A stretch of 64,000 nt of DNA from Colwellia sp. PAMC 21821 (GCF_002077175.1 NZ_CP014943.1:1240001-1304000); one strand, 5' to 3'. Positions 9,861 to 19,924 are shown, counted from the stretch's first letter. The notes: generated from the letters alone by a model not told the origin. Numbers and translations are program-made.

Positions 9861-9913
9861 ATAATTTTCACTAAATATTATTATAGTTTGTCGTTATAAC
9901 CCAAAGCTAAATT

Positions 9914-11016
9914 TTAAATTACGATACTAGGTCGTTGAAATTGTTTTAAATAATAGTTCTGTAATAATTGTCCCGCGCTAAACTGAGCATGGTGTTCGCC
10001 CTGATAGTTTGTCGCACTGAGCGCTTTATCAATCGCTCGACTAAACCAATCATTATTAGCAAATAATGTTATAGCGCCAACACTAGGGTATTTATCATCT
10101 AACGAGCTCGGTAATTGCCCATATTCTTCACTATGTACTTGGTCGTTATCTTCAATATCTTCGATTGCATCAATTACATTCAACAATGCAAATATGACAT
10201 TTAAAAAGGGGTTGTAATACTCGCTTGATGCTCCTAACCTGTGTTCTATACGTGCTGTTTTATGCCAATTATCGTGGCTAACAATGACATTATTTTTATC
10301 ATCATATATTAAGGGTTCAACACCCATTTTTTGATTGTGTTTACCGATATCTCGATATAATGCAATACTGCCTTGATGACCGCCGGAAATATCAACTGGG
10401 GAGCACAACTCTTCTGCCAAGCCGTATTTCGATTTTAACGCTAAGCGCTCAAAAGCTTCTTCTTCGGGCAAATAAATCAAGCAACTGTCTAAACTAGTGC
10501 GTAAAAAGCATTGTTGAAGGCATTCAGCAAAACCACCAGAAACAAGTAAATTATTGCCAGTTAAATCCTGCACACTAACATTTATTTGTACTGCGTTTGG
10601 GATATGTACAGCACGATTTTCGCCACTAAAAATATTTTCACATCCAACAGCAAGCTTGCCAAAATCTCCCCCCAAACCACCGGTTTTATCAGGGTTTTTG
10701 TCACGCCTTGTTCAGCAAAAAGTGTTGGTAATATATGAATAGCACGGTGTAAATTATGTGCCTCTTTTAATGGGCTTTGACCATTAAAAAGCGAAACATA
10801 CTCCCATTGGTTACTCCAATACTCAGCAACTACTTCTCCATCTATACCCAACGCTAATAATTGTTTATTCACCTGTTTGTAATCTACTTTCTTAGCTATA
10901 GGTTTTTGGTAACACCCTTCCAGTTCAAAATGGATTAATGCACGAAAGCCACGATTATTAATATAATCCTGCAAATTAAAAATTATGTCTTCTGCTAGCC
11001 TATTTAAACTACTCAT
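9914..11016 (-). pseudogene. Glutamine-synthetase-like ligase, split by a -1 frameshift
   Basis: Two overlapping frames encode one protein. The N-terminal part runs from ATG 11016 and carries FELEG and EYWSNQWEY. The C-terminal part runs to 9914 and carries NRAVHIPNAVQINVSVQD and TARIEHRLGASSEYYNPFL. These match the glutamine synthetase catalytic fold: metal Glu residues, the HxH strand, and the R-x-E-x-R...NP substrate loop. The frames join at a run of six C on the plus strand (10668-10673); a seventh would restore ...VVWGGDFGKL... in a protein of about 366 residues. It is 53 bp upstream of ovoA on the same strand. A gamma-glutamyl ligase role is possible but unproved. Sequence error is a serious alternative to real decay. 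Confidence 0.75.
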
Positions 11017-11147
11017 ATGGGGCAAATTTTTGAACTTTGATATTACGCATAAACTTAAAATAATTGACCTTCAACCTAATTTTAAATCATTGGCCGCTAC
11101 ATCTGATTTATCAATAAACAGTTATACGTAACAATGATGATTTTGGA

Positions 11148-13007
11148 TTAAAAAACATTAACTTGATTTTTACCTAAGTTTTTTGCTTGATAAAGAGCTT
11201 GATCAGCGTTGATATATAATTGCTTTACATCTTGGCATTGCTCAGATAATGCTGCGATACCAATACTAACGGTTATAGTCTCTTGATGACCTGCAACCAT
11301 CTTTGAGTCGTTAGTTAACGCTAGAAATCGTTGTGCAATTTTTGTTGCTTCGCTAATATTTGTTCTAGGTAAAATACACAAAAATTCTTCACCGCCGATA
11401 CGTCCAAATATATCGTCTTGGCGGAAAATATCGCGTCCTACTTCCGCAATTTGTCTGATAACGTCATCTCCCATAGGATGACCGTAATTATCATTAATTT
11501 TTTTAAAGTCATCAATATCGATTAAAATAACCGACAATGTCATTTTGTCAGGATGGCTACCTAAAACGGCTGTTTGTAGATAATCAAAAATGTATCGACG
11601 ATTAAATAACCCCGATAATGGGTCATTTATTGAGATTAAATGCATTTTTTTATTTGTTCGGTACTGTACCGTAATCACAATGAGTACAATCAGGACTACG
11701 CAAATAATAAAAATATTGAAATAAATTTGTAATATACGGCTGTTTTCTCGCTTTTCTAACTCTAACATTTCAACTTGTGAACGTTTCTCTGCCAAGTTTT
11801 GCGCTATTCTTTTGCGCTCTATCTCCATGCTAGCCCTAACTTTTAGCAACCTTTGAGATGAGTTTTTTAACAATAACGCGGTATATTTTTGATAATATTG
11901 CTCAAGCATGCCATAGCCAATACCATACTGACCCCGCGCATAAGCTAATTCACTTGATATTTTTATCACTTCAAGCTGCCAAGAAGTGCCTATTAACTCA
12001 GGAATATTGGCAAAAATATTTGCTGCGTTAAATAACGCACTTTCAGCTTCTTCGAGTAGTTCGAGTGCTATCAAACAACTTGCTTTGCGTTTATATAATT
12101 CAGCGTTGTAATCAATAGCACCTTTTAGTGCTAAGGCTTTATCGATAACAGCAATAGCATCAAGACAGTCACCTCTCTCAGCCAAAGTCATGCCAATGCC
12201 GTAGGCAGCAAAAAAGCTAATATTTGCGTTGGGGGTATAATCAATTTGTTGTTGATATTTATCAAAATATTCAATCGCTAAATCATACTTTTTCCAGTAT
12301 CGATAAGTTGATGCCAGTCCATAAAGCGCCTCGGCAATATGAGCAGGATATTCTAAATTTTGATAGGCTTCTAATGCTCTTTGATAATATTCAATGGATT
12401 TTTTGTAGTCATTTAGGTAGCCATAAATAGCACCATAAGTTTCATTTATTGAGGCAATTAAAAACTGATCTTTTAGGGCAAAAGCTTCAACGTAAGCTTC
12501 TTGAATATCTTCTAACGAGGCGTCAAATATCTCAGTAAGAGTTTTTGTGTAAGCAAGCTCTTGTTTCGTGAAAATATATAAACCGCTTAATTTAGCTTCT
12601 TTCGCCTGTATTAACCCTTTAGCAAGTGCAGATTGAGATAGACTATAATTGCCCTGTCTACTATGAATTAGCCCTTGAAACAGACTTAAATGCGCTTGAA
12701 TAGCTAAAGGCGTTTTACCGGTGACTAACGCATTAGCTTGCTCAACCGTACGATTAAAATCATCATAGAAGTAAATGAGGTTTTCTGCTTGGGCTTTACG
12801 TAGCAACCACCAAAGATAAGTTAATTCATCATATGATTGAGCCGCAGATTGTAAAGCTATGAGTTTTTGATAAGACTGCCAAGGCGCTCGATAAATGTCA
12901 TGCTCCATGTCAATAAAGTTAACACGGTCATCCGCTATTGCAGCTATAGGAAAACTAAACAATAGTATGATTAAAGTTGCACAATAAACTTGCAAAGCTT
13001 TCTTCAT
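11148..13007 (-). CDS. TPR-repeat membrane diguanylate cyclase
   Basis: This protein probably makes c-di-GMP in response to a periplasmic signal. It starts with a signal sequence (MKKALQVYC...FPIAAIADD), which is why I begin at ATG 13007 rather than the longer frame. Periplasmic TPR-like repeats fill about residues 30-370. A coiled coil with ERKRIAQNLAEK follows, then one membrane helix (IYFNIFIICVVLIVLIVIT). A C-terminal GGDEF domain has DIDDFKKIND, the active motif GGEEF and an upstream RQDD inhibitory site. All catalytic residues are present. It is monocistronic. Confidence 0.9.
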   Translation of the reverse strand: MKKALQVYCATLIILLFSFPIAAIADDRVNFIDMEHDIYRAPWQSYQKLIALQSAAQSYDELTYLWWLLRKAQAENLIYFYDDFNRTVEQANALVTGKTPLAIQAHLSLFQGLIHSRQGNYSLSQSALAKGLIQAKEAKLSGLYIFTKQELAYTKTLTEIFDASLEDIQEAYVEAFALKDQFLIASINETYGAIYGYLNDYKKSIEYYQRALEAYQNLEYPAHIAEALYGLASTYRYWKKYDLAIEYFDKYQQQIDYTPNANISFFAAYGIGMTLAERGDCLDAIAVIDKALALKGAIDYNAELYKRKASCLIALELLEEAESALFNAANIFANIPELIGTSWQLEVIKISSELAYARGQYGIGYGMLEQYYQKYTALLLKNSSQRLLKVRASMEIERKRIAQNLAEKRSQVEMLELEKRENSRILQIYFNIFIICVVLIVLIVITVQYRTNKKMHLISINDPLSGLFNRRYIFDYLQTAVLGSHPDKMTLSVILIDIDDFKKINDNYGHPMGDDVIRQIAEVGRDIFRQDDIFGRIGGEEFLCILPRTNISEATKIAQRFLALTNDSKMVAGHQETITVSIGIAALSEQCQDVKQLYINADQALYQAKNLGKNQVNVF

Positions 13008-13453
13008 AGAATATCCGAGTAAGAGCCTATTCGGCATTTATTTTAAGCTAACACGAAAGCAGTAAATTAACGATCGAAAATCATACAACAGTAAAGTAAT
13101 CAAGATCACATTCAAGCTACGAACCATTGATAAGACCTTTCTAATTAAGTAATTAATTCACAAAAGCTATATATCAAATGACATTTAAACAACGACACTT
13201 TAAAGTGGTCATTAATACTTACTGCTTACTCTGTAACTATAAGTATTTACCTACATAGGTCGTTTCTAGGCATTTAGATAAAGCACCCGCATTATTCTCC
13301 TGACTCACATCCATGTAAGCGCATGATTCCAAGACATCAGTAAATTCGTTTACAGAGGTCTTAACTTCAGTTTAGAACAAAAAACTTGTACTCTCGAATA
13401 TTGATCTACTCTTACCATTGAACCATGACTTAATTAAATCAGTAAAAGTAGCA
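13008..13453. other. Intergenic region, no gene seen
   Basis: About 445 bp of AT-rich sequence between the cyclase and glutaredoxin genes. I see no open frame, clear hairpin or repeat. The cyclase promoter must lie near 13010-13100. Confidence 0.5.
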
Positions 13454-13684
13454 TCAACTGTTTTGATAAAGTTGATTGAAGCTTTTCACATTAAAGCCTT
13501 TAAGTACTTGATCACCGATTTTCAATACGGGTACACCGCGTAAGTTTAATTTAGAAAACTCTTTTTGCCCGGCAGGTGTTTTAACATTACATAAACGAAA
13601 AGGAATATTTTTATCTTCGAGGTAGCTTTTTGCCGTCTGGCAATGTGGACAATTACTCATTGTGTAGAGGATAATACGTTTCAT
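13454..13684 (-). CDS. Glutaredoxin-like thiol-disulfide protein
   Basis: A 76-residue glutaredoxin-fold protein with the dithiol active site CPHC near residues 11-14 and the cis-proline GVPVLKIGD typical of the family. Residues near the C-terminus (GFNVKSFNQLY) fit the last helix. The start chosen is ATG 13684; the longer frame from TTG would add 17 residues with no homology signal. It is followed on the same strand by nothing close, and preceded 84 bp upstream by the FAH-family gene. It could reduce disulfides or serve as a NrdH/YruB-like electron carrier; the partner is unknown. Confidence 0.82.
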   Translation of the reverse strand: MKRIILYTMSNCPHCQTAKSYLEDKNIPFRLCNVKTPAGQKEFSKLNLRGVPVLKIGDQVLKGFNVKSFNQLYQNS

Positions 13685-13767
13685 AGGGGTAAATATAAGC
13701 GCTGAATTTGCTTCAATTATCGCATAGTTTGACAAGTATTTAGTAACTAATTATCTTCAGATAATAA

Positions 13768-14379
13768 CTAAAGCGCATGCCATTTTTTTTGCACTAAAAC
13801 CGTGTTTCGATGCAATACTCGTCCTTCAAAAACATCACCTGCTACAATTTCACCAACACCTGCAGGCGTGCCTGTCATAACAATATCGCCATCTTCTAAA
13901 GTGATAAAAGATTGAATTTCATCTAATACAGCTTGCGGTGAATACAACATCATCGCTATCGAACCTGACTGCCGGCATTCACCATTAATAAAAAGCTCTA
14001 ATTTGAGATGCTCATCGATAGCATCTAAATTAACAAAATGGCTAAAAAGTGCGGACCCATTGAACGCTTTAGCACGTTCCCAAGGTAAACCTTTGGCTTT
14101 TAATTGAGACTGCAATGCCCTTTTGGTTAAATCCAGACCAATTGCAACAGCACAAAAACGACCTTGTTGATACAAAAAGCAAAGCTCTGCTTCATAATGT
14201 AAGGCTTCGTGATGGTAAGACAGTAATTGTTCTGAGATGGCAGCATTCGGCTTAATAAACAACACCATATTATCAGGAACTTCATTCCCTAGTTCGCTGA
14301 TATGTGCGGCATAATTGCGTCCGACACAAATAATTTTAGAAGGTATAATGTCGCCATTATTGACTTTAACCGAGTTCAT
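13768..14379 (-). CDS. Fumarylacetoacetate hydrolase family protein
   Basis: This 203-residue enzyme has the FAH fold of YcgM/FAHD1 proteins, which hydrolyse or decarboxylate acylpyruvates and oxaloacetate-like substrates. Family marks are the opening KIICVGRNYAAHISELG, the metal-binding glutamates in HYEAELCFL, the aspartate in GLDLTKRALQ, and the C-terminal GDIVMTGTPAGVG. It is about the length of YcgM, so it is a full single-domain member. It probably shares transcription with the glutaredoxin gene downstream. The true substrate cannot be read from sequence. Confidence 0.88.
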   Translation of the reverse strand: MNSVKVNNGDIIPSKIICVGRNYAAHISELGNEVPDNMVLFIKPNAAISEQLLSYHHEALHYEAELCFLYQQGRFCAVAIGLDLTKRALQSQLKAKGLPWERAKAFNGSALFSHFVNLDAIDEHLKLELFINGECRQSGSIAMMLYSPQAVLDEIQSFITLEDGDIVMTGTPAGVGEIVAGDVFEGRVLHRNTVLVQKKWHAL

Positions 14380-14459
14380 TTGACAGCCCTTTCAAATAAG
14401 TTAAAGTACCATTCTAAAGCTTAATATGATTTTTTTATTATACTACAACTAAACTACAA

Positions 14460-14810
14460 CTAAACTATAACTAACTTTAATGCAGGTTTAACACTATGCA
14501 ATGGAGGAACTTTAACAATATCCGATACTCTTTGCTTTTGCTTAAAACGGTCAAAGTTCACGGTATCTAGCCCGAGTTGCTGACTCATTTTTACAAATGT
14601 TTGGTAGTCTTCACGGGTAAAATCATCATCTTCTCTCGTAAGTAAACCATCTATATAAGCACTGTCACCATTTAAAGCAAAATTCGCAACAGCAGAATAT
14701 GGTTTACCAAAATCATCAACGCGTATTGCGCGTACTGATTTTACTTCGAAAATCCATTTATCAATTTGAACATAACGGGACAAAGTATCTTGAGTTGACT
14801 GATCTTTCAT
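14460..14810 (-). CDS. Conserved hypothetical protein, 116 residues
   Basis: I do not recognise this protein. It is soluble, without signal peptide or membrane segment, and mixed alpha/beta in appearance. The N-terminal half has a strand-rich region (YVQIDKWIFEVKSVRAIRVDDFG) and the middle is acidic (LTREDDDFTREDYQTFVKM). A proper ATG at 14810 has AAGG upstream. Its stop falls inside a short imperfect repeat (actacaactaaa) at about 14,442-14,470, so the C-terminus may be variable. It stands between an FAH-family gene and an EF-hand gene on the same strand. Confidence 0.65.
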   Translation of the reverse strand: MKDQSTQDTLSRYVQIDKWIFEVKSVRAIRVDDFGKPYSAVANFALNGDSAYIDGLLTREDDDFTREDYQTFVKMSQQLGLDTVNFDRFKQKQRVSDIVKVPPLHSVKPALKLVIV

Positions 14811-14903
14811 GTGGGGGCCTTATTTAGTAAATAAAAAAAACTGCTTAGTTGGGAATAAACGCAGACAGTTTAAAAAATGAGCTATTAGCTCACAGAAAAC
14901 AAA

Positions 14904-15209
14904 CTATAGCAAAGATTTCTTAATATTTGCTAGGTATTGGTTAAATTCTTTTTCATTAATTTCTTTATCGTCATTGATATCGATCAGATTAAAAGCTTTT
15001 GTTAGTTTGTCATTTTCAGCTAATTCGGCAGCGCTGAGGGTATTATTATCATCGGTGTCATAATCTGTGACTAGTTGAGAAAAAGATGATGCAGGCACAA
15101 CCTCGTTAGAGAGTTTTTTATTGTTATCATTATGAGCAAAAACAAGGTTAGATGCCAATGAGGCTAAAACAACAGTAATAGATAATTTTTTTAAGCTAAT
15201 ATTATTCAT
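14904..15209 (-). CDS. Exported EF-hand protein
   Basis: A 101-residue periplasmic protein with an N-terminal signal sequence (MNNISLKKLSITVVLASLASNLVFA, cleavage after FAHN likely). Two EF-hand loops follow: DTDDNNTLSAAE and DINDDKEINEKE. Both keep the acidic ligand positions and final Glu, so Ca2+ binding is expected. The longer frame begins 28 residues earlier, but ATG 15209 gives a normal signal peptide and has AGG upstream, so I use it. Function in the cell is unknown. Confidence 0.82.
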   Translation of the reverse strand: MNNISLKKLSITVVLASLASNLVFAHNDNNKKLSNEVVPASSFSQLVTDYDTDDNNTLSAAELAENDKLTKAFNLIDINDDKEINEKEFNQYLANIKKSLL

Positions 15210-15563
15210 ACCTGAATCCTTTTGATTGATTAGTAGCACATCATTGAATATGCTGAGCATGGCACCTGCCATCACCAATAAATTAATGCACATATCATGC
15301 CATTAATTAAGTCGTTGATTTTCAAGGCGTTATCATATACCAGTAAAAATAGATGTCACCAAATAGCAACAGCTTATTTGGTGAATAATTTATAGAATCA
15401 ACCCAGCGAAGCATAATTTAAAATATAAGCATAAAAAACAGAAACTTAAAAAAACAAAACACATAAATATCATTGTCTCTATTTTGAGACACTATTGTTT
15501 TTTTTACATTTTTAGCTAACACTACATTCGTATTTATCAAGAGAAAAGGCAATAGCGAGCATT

Positions 15564-17072
15564 TTGAGTAATTTAACAACACTAGCCGGTAAAGCAGATA
15601 TTAAAAGCTTACTGTTGAAAAGCTTATCAATCAAATCATTAACTTTATTAGGCTTTGGATTAGTCGCTTTACCACTAGTTATTGCTTTAATTTTCGGCGC
15701 ATCACAAGTTAATACTCTTGCTAAAAAAAGTACTAATGCCATTACCAATATCGCGAAAATTTTTGAATATCAGCAATTACTCAAAAGTAACCAAATTAAA
15801 ATGGAGCGCAGTGCTGCGCAATACTTAGTGCTTAGGGATCCCGCTTTAACAGCAAGTTACAATGAGCAAAGTCGTCAAATATTACACTTAGCCGAACAAT
15901 TAATTATGGTAAGCCAAGACCAAAAATTACTACAATTGGTAGCCCAATATGCCCAAACCATCACCACCCTGATTGAAAGCACAATGCCAGAAGCTGAGCT
16001 AAAGATACCAACCGACACAACAATTATCAAACCTATACAAGTTGAGTTCAATGCTTTAAGTACAATTTACGAACAAATTTCACAGCGTAGTAATGAGCTT
16101 AATACCTTGCACATAACAAAAATTGAGCAAGCAGCAAAGGCCGTTCGCGATATTATGATCCGAAGCTTAATTATTATTCCTGTTAGCATACTTATTGCTG
16201 GGATATTTACTTTCTTAATCACTAGCCCGTTAAAAATATTAACGAAAAGTATTTTTCGCCTTCAACAGGGGCATTTTGATAGTGAAATTAAAGTAGTGAG
16301 TTCACCGGAAATTCAAGAAATAGCACAAGCACTAGAAAACATGCGTATGCGTTTGCAAGCATTAGAGCTACAAAAGTCGAGTTTTATCCGTCATATATCA
16401 CACGAATTAAAAACGCCATTAGCAGCAATAAGAGAAGGTACTGAATTGCTGTACGATAACAGTGTGGGTGAGCTAAATGCCGAACAACAAGAAATATCTC
16501 ACATTATTAAAGACAGTGTGTTTCGCTTACAAAAACATATTGAAGACTTACTCGACTTTAATATTGTCCTCGACTCAACAAGCCTACAAGATTCAGAGTC
16601 GATGCAAATAAATGACGTGGTATATCAAGTAATAGCAGATCGAATATTAGATATAAAACGAAAGAAGATCAATTTTAACAATAACTTAAGCGACATATCA
16701 CTATTTAGTAACCGAAAACAAGTCGCGGTTATTATCGATAACATTTTATCTAATGCGATAAAATACTCACCTGACGAAGGGGTAATCGATATTTCATCAA
16801 CACTTGTGGGCGAGAACCTGCAACTATTTATTAGTGATCAAGGCATAGGGATTGATCATGAAAATCAAGAAAAAATATTTGATGCCTTTTATCAAGGTCC
16901 GCCACCAGAACAAAGTTTGATCAAAGGTAGCGGCTTAGGACTTACCATTGTAAAAGAGCTATTATTGCGCCTCAATGGCAACATTGAAATTTTGAATGAA
17001 CAAAGCGATCAACAAGGAACTAAAATAAAAATCACCTTGCCACGCGCTTTTCACCAAGAGGAACAAGTATAA
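15564..17072 (+). CDS. glrK: Sensor histidine kinase, GlrK/QseE-like
   Basis: A 502-residue inner-membrane kinase. It has two membrane helices (about 28-50 and 205-225) around a periplasmic helical sensor, then a HAMP region (SPLKILTKSIFRLQQG). The HisKA phospho-acceptor motif is ISHELKTPLAAIREGTELLYD. The HATPase has the N-box NILSNAIKYSP, G1 DQGIGID and G2 GSGLGLTIVKELL. The exact sequence ELKTPLAAIREG is typical of GlrK. The start is uncertain: TTG at 15564 has no strong ribosome site. The stop overlaps the next ATG by one base, and glrR follows, giving the glrK-qseG-glrR order of enterobacteria. Confidence 0.88.
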   Translation: MSNLTTLAGKADIKSLLLKSLSIKSLTLLGFGLVALPLVIALIFGASQVNTLAKKSTNAITNIAKIFEYQQLLKSNQIKMERSAAQYLVLRDPALTASYNEQSRQILHLAEQLIMVSQDQKLLQLVAQYAQTITTLIESTMPEAELKIPTDTTIIKPIQVEFNALSTIYEQISQRSNELNTLHITKIEQAAKAVRDIMIRSLIIIPVSILIAGIFTFLITSPLKILTKSIFRLQQGHFDSEIKVVSSPEIQEIAQALENMRMRLQALELQKSSFIRHISHELKTPLAAIREGTELLYDNSVGELNAEQQEISHIIKDSVFRLQKHIEDLLDFNIVLDSTSLQDSESMQINDVVYQVIADRILDIKRKKINFNNNLSDISLFSNRKQVAVIIDNILSNAIKYSPDEGVIDISSTLVGENLQLFISDQGIGIDHENQEKIFDAFYQGPPPEQSLIKGSGLGLTIVKELLLRLNGNIEILNEQSDQQGTKIKITLPRAFHQEEQV

Positions 17073-17698
17073 TGGCTAATTTACAGCCACTTTCAATTCA
17101 TCTCATACTATTTTTTATAGTCTTATTACTGTCATCTGCTTGTGAACTTACCACAAAGCACGATATTACAAGAACAAGCTATGGTGAATATTACATGACA
17201 TTGCAACAACTTACACCGCAACAACTAATAGAGGAAGTGAGTAAGCAGCAAATAAACGTTGATAGTAAAAGCAATAAACATACAAAAGTTGACTATGACG
17301 CGCAAATTAAATTACTACTACTTTATAGTCTGCCTAAGTCACCTATTTATAATAGTTTCCACGCAAAAATGTTGTTAAATGAACTAAATAGTGAACATAA
17401 CACTTCCGCATTCGCTGATTTTACCCCAGATGATGAGGCGCTATTTTCACTATTGCACGACCAATTAAATCAACGTTTACTAATGAGAAATCGATTACTC
17501 GCTCTGCAAAAAGAACTACTAAATGAACAACTAAATGAACAGCAACAACGAGAAGTTAAGCTACAACAGAGTGCAAAACAGCAACAACAGAGTGCAAAGC
17601 AGCAGCAACAACATTTGATCGAACAAGTTAAATTATTAGAACAAACAATCAAACAACTTAAGAGTATTGAACAAGCTATTGATAAACGAGATCAATAG
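17072..17698 (+). CDS. qseG: QseG-like outer-membrane lipoprotein
   Basis: This 208-residue lipoprotein lies between the GlrK kinase and GlrR regulator, as QseG (YfhG) does in E. coli, where it modulates the kinase from the outer membrane. It has a lipobox LSSAC ending at about residue 24. The middle has weak homology features only. The C-terminal third is a long coiled coil rich in Gln, with the repeat KQQQQSAKQQQQ. The ATG overlaps the kinase stop (TAATG). The Gln-rich tract comes from short CAA/CAG repeats and could change length by slippage. Confidence 0.75.
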   Translation: MANLQPLSIHLILFFIVLLLSSACELTTKHDITRTSYGEYYMTLQQLTPQQLIEEVSKQQINVDSKSNKHTKVDYDAQIKLLLLYSLPKSPIYNSFHAKMLLNELNSEHNTSAFADFTPDDEALFSLLHDQLNQRLLMRNRLLALQKELLNEQLNEQQQREVKLQQSAKQQQQSAKQQQQHLIEQVKLLEQTIKQLKSIEQAIDKRDQ

Positions 17699-17734
17699 TC
17701 GTAAATAAGAAGCACAAACACCATTAACTTAATT

Positions 17735-17768
17735 AACTTGGCTTAATTTAATTAAGTTAAGCCAAGTT
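17735..17768. repeat. Inverted repeat between qseG and glrR
   Basis: Perfect 12-bp arms aacttggcttaa (17735-17746) and ttaagccaagtt (17757-17768) with a 10-base AT loop. It could attenuate glrR or bind a regulator; no T-run follows. Confidence 0.6.
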
Positions 17769-17811
17769 TAAGTCATAAATTTTAGCTATAAATAAGTATC
17801 GAGAATAACCC

Positions 17812-19185
17812 ATGAACACTCTTAATCCGGCTGCCATAGAAACCGACAGTAAAATTCTAATCGTTGATGACGATCCTAGCTTATTACGATTACTCGGTAT
17901 TCGTTTATCAGCAGCAGGCTATCAAATTGAGTCAGCAAAAAATGCCAAAATTGCCCTAGGCAGACTTGAAAGTTTTCATCCTCAACTGGTGATAAGCGAT
18001 CTAAAAATGGAAGGCATGGACGGCATGGCATTATTTGAGCAAATAAGAGCTAAACACCCTCATATACCGGTGATAATCATGACCGCCCACGGCACAATTC
18101 CCGATGCTATTAATGCCACTAAACAAGGCGTTTTTAGTTTTCTGACGAAGCCATTTGAAAGTAAAGAGTTGCTAGAAATAGTACAACAGGCCATTCGACT
18201 GCAGCCCGCAGAGCTAAACTATAACCAAGCTGATAATCAATGGCGAGACAAAATAATTAGCCGCAGTACTATTATGGAGTCGCTTTTACAGCAAAGTAAG
18301 CAAGTGGCAAAAAGCGATTTTAGTATACTCATCCAAAGCCAAAGTGGTACAGGCAAAGAGCTATTAGCCAAAGCTATTCATCTTGCAAGTCCCCGTCACC
18401 AACAAACATTTACCGCGATCAATTGTGCTGCTATTCCTGAACAGCTTTTAGAATCTGAGTTATTTGGTCACAACAAAGGCGCATTTACGGGTGCTGAAAA
18501 AAATCATATCGGCTTATTCCAAGCAACGGATGGAGGGACATTATTTTTAGATGAAATTGGTGATATGCCAATGAGCTTTCAAGTAAAGCTGTTACGGACA
18601 TTGCAAGAACGAGAAGTGCGTCCCGTTGGTAGCACACAATCAATCAAAGTCGATGTGAGGGTCATTTCAGCAACACATAAGAATCTTCAACAAGCCATAT
18701 TAGATAAAACCTTTCGTGAAGATTTATATTACCGACTCAATGTGGTTGAACTAGAATTACCACCATTGTCTGAACGCAGAGAAGATATCCCATTACTTGC
18801 TCAATATTTTTTAAGTAAATCAACAGAACAATCCCACATTAATATTTCCGGTTTTTCGCAAGAAGCGATGGAGATTTTAATCAGTGCGGCTTGGCCAGGC
18901 AATATTAGACAGCTACAAAATGTTGTTGAACAAACTGTGGCTTTATCTACTGAACCATTAATTAGTGAAATGTTAGTAAAAAATGCACTACGTGATAAAA
19001 CCACTATTTTACCGTCATTTGTGCAAGCCCGAGATAAGTTTGAACGTGATTACCTCGCTAAGTTACTAAAAATAACGGCAGGAAACGTCTCACAAGCAGC
19101 AAAAATAGCGCAAAGAAATCGCACTGAATTTTACAAGTTACTCAATCGTCACCACTTGTCAGCAGAAGCTTTCAGAGAAGAGTAA
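17812..19185 (+). CDS. glrR: Sigma-54-dependent response regulator, GlrR/QseF-like
   Basis: The partner of the GlrK kinase, activating sigma-54 promoters. The 457 residues hold a receiver domain (about 15-130, acceptor Asp in VISDLKMEGMDG). An AAA+ domain follows (about 150-380) with Walker A SGTGKELLA, the sigma-54 contact loop GAFTGA and LFLDEIGDMP. The C-terminus is a Fis-type helix-turn-helix (NVSQAAKIAQRNRTEFYKLL). GlrR in enterobacteria controls the glmY small RNA and rpoE. I did not find a sigma-54 promoter for such an RNA inside this window. Confidence 0.93.
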   Translation: MNTLNPAAIETDSKILIVDDDPSLLRLLGIRLSAAGYQIESAKNAKIALGRLESFHPQLVISDLKMEGMDGMALFEQIRAKHPHIPVIIMTAHGTIPDAINATKQGVFSFLTKPFESKELLEIVQQAIRLQPAELNYNQADNQWRDKIISRSTIMESLLQQSKQVAKSDFSILIQSQSGTGKELLAKAIHLASPRHQQTFTAINCAAIPEQLLESELFGHNKGAFTGAEKNHIGLFQATDGGTLFLDEIGDMPMSFQVKLLRTLQEREVRPVGSTQSIKVDVRVISATHKNLQQAILDKTFREDLYYRLNVVELELPPLSERREDIPLLAQYFLSKSTEQSHINISGFSQEAMEILISAAWPGNIRQLQNVVEQTVALSTEPLISEMLVKNALRDKTTILPSFVQARDKFERDYLAKLLKITAGNVSQAAKIAQRNRTEFYKLLNRHHLSAEAFREE

Positions 19186-19197
19186 ATAACCGACTAA

Positions 19198-19253
19198 AGC
19201 TACAAGCAGCGATGAAAGCGCAAATTAAAGCGCTATCATGGCTGCTTGTAGCT
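19198..19253. terminator. Long stem-loop after glrR
   Basis: Perfect 13-bp arms agctacaagcagc (19198-19210) and gctgcttgtagct (19241-19253) enclose a second 5-bp stem (agcgc/gcgct). It begins 13 bp after the glrR stop. No T-run follows, so it may be a bidirectional or Rho-aided terminator. Confidence 0.55.
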
Positions 19254-19398
19254 CGGCATTAATGCCGCTAAGCTTCACAATAATAAAACTAAATGAGAAA
19301 GATAACCGAAACCATTACATTGCGTTGTAACAACTTTTAAAAGCGATTAAAGCCCTATTCTATTAATTGAAAGACATCATCGAGCATTCTCAGTTGAG

Positions 19399-19872
19399 CT
19401 AATTAATAGCAAGTAATTCAACATCAAATATTAACAATGCACCAGCAGGAATTTTACCTGTTGCACTATTGCCATAACCCAGTTTCGCGGGGATGAATAA
19501 ACGAGTTTTTTCACCCACCACCATGAGTTGCAAGCCTTCGGTCCAGCCTTTTATCACCTGATTTAAACCAAAACTAATCGGTTCGTTTCTTTCAACTGAG
19601 CTATCGAAAACGGTGCCATCAAGCAAAGTACCGTGATAATGCACTTTTACTTTTGCGCTAGCCATTGGGTGCACTGCCCCCTGTCCTTCGGTTAGTACTT
19701 GATACTGCAAACCCGAAGCTGTTTCAATCACACCATCTACTTGTTTATTTTTTTGTAAAAATTGCTCGGCTTGCAATATATTCTCTTTCGCGGCTTCGCG
19801 GTTCGCGTTATTACGTACAAAAAAGCTCACAATCAAACCTAACACTATGATTATAAATATATACTTAGTCAT
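19399..19872 (-). CDS. FKBP-type peptidyl-prolyl cis-trans isomerase
   Basis: This 157-residue foldase has an N-terminal membrane anchor or signal ([19 protein letters not shown]) and a short helical spacer. The FKBP domain starts near residue 48 with [15 protein letters not shown]. Active-site residues are in [43 protein letters not shown] and the terminal LLIFDVELL. It resembles FklB/FkpA in domain content but lacks their dimerisation arm. It probably acts at the outer face of the inner membrane. Confidence 0.92.
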   Translation of the reverse strand: MTKYIFIIIVLGLIVSFFVRNNANREAAKENILQAEQFLQKNKQVDGVIETASGLQYQVLTEGQGAVHPMASAKVKVHYHGTLLDGTVFDSSVERNEPISFGLNQVIKGWTEGLQLMVVGEKTRLFIPAKLGYGNSATGKIPAGALLIFDVELLAIN

Positions 19873-19924
19873 TTTATTCCTTATTTTATGTTGTTTTGTT
19901 AAAATTTATTTACTACCTAACATG

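Noticed and set aside
15512..15748. A reverse-strand gene over the glrK start
   Set aside because: It is a shadow frame opposite the histidine kinase N-terminus with no homology.
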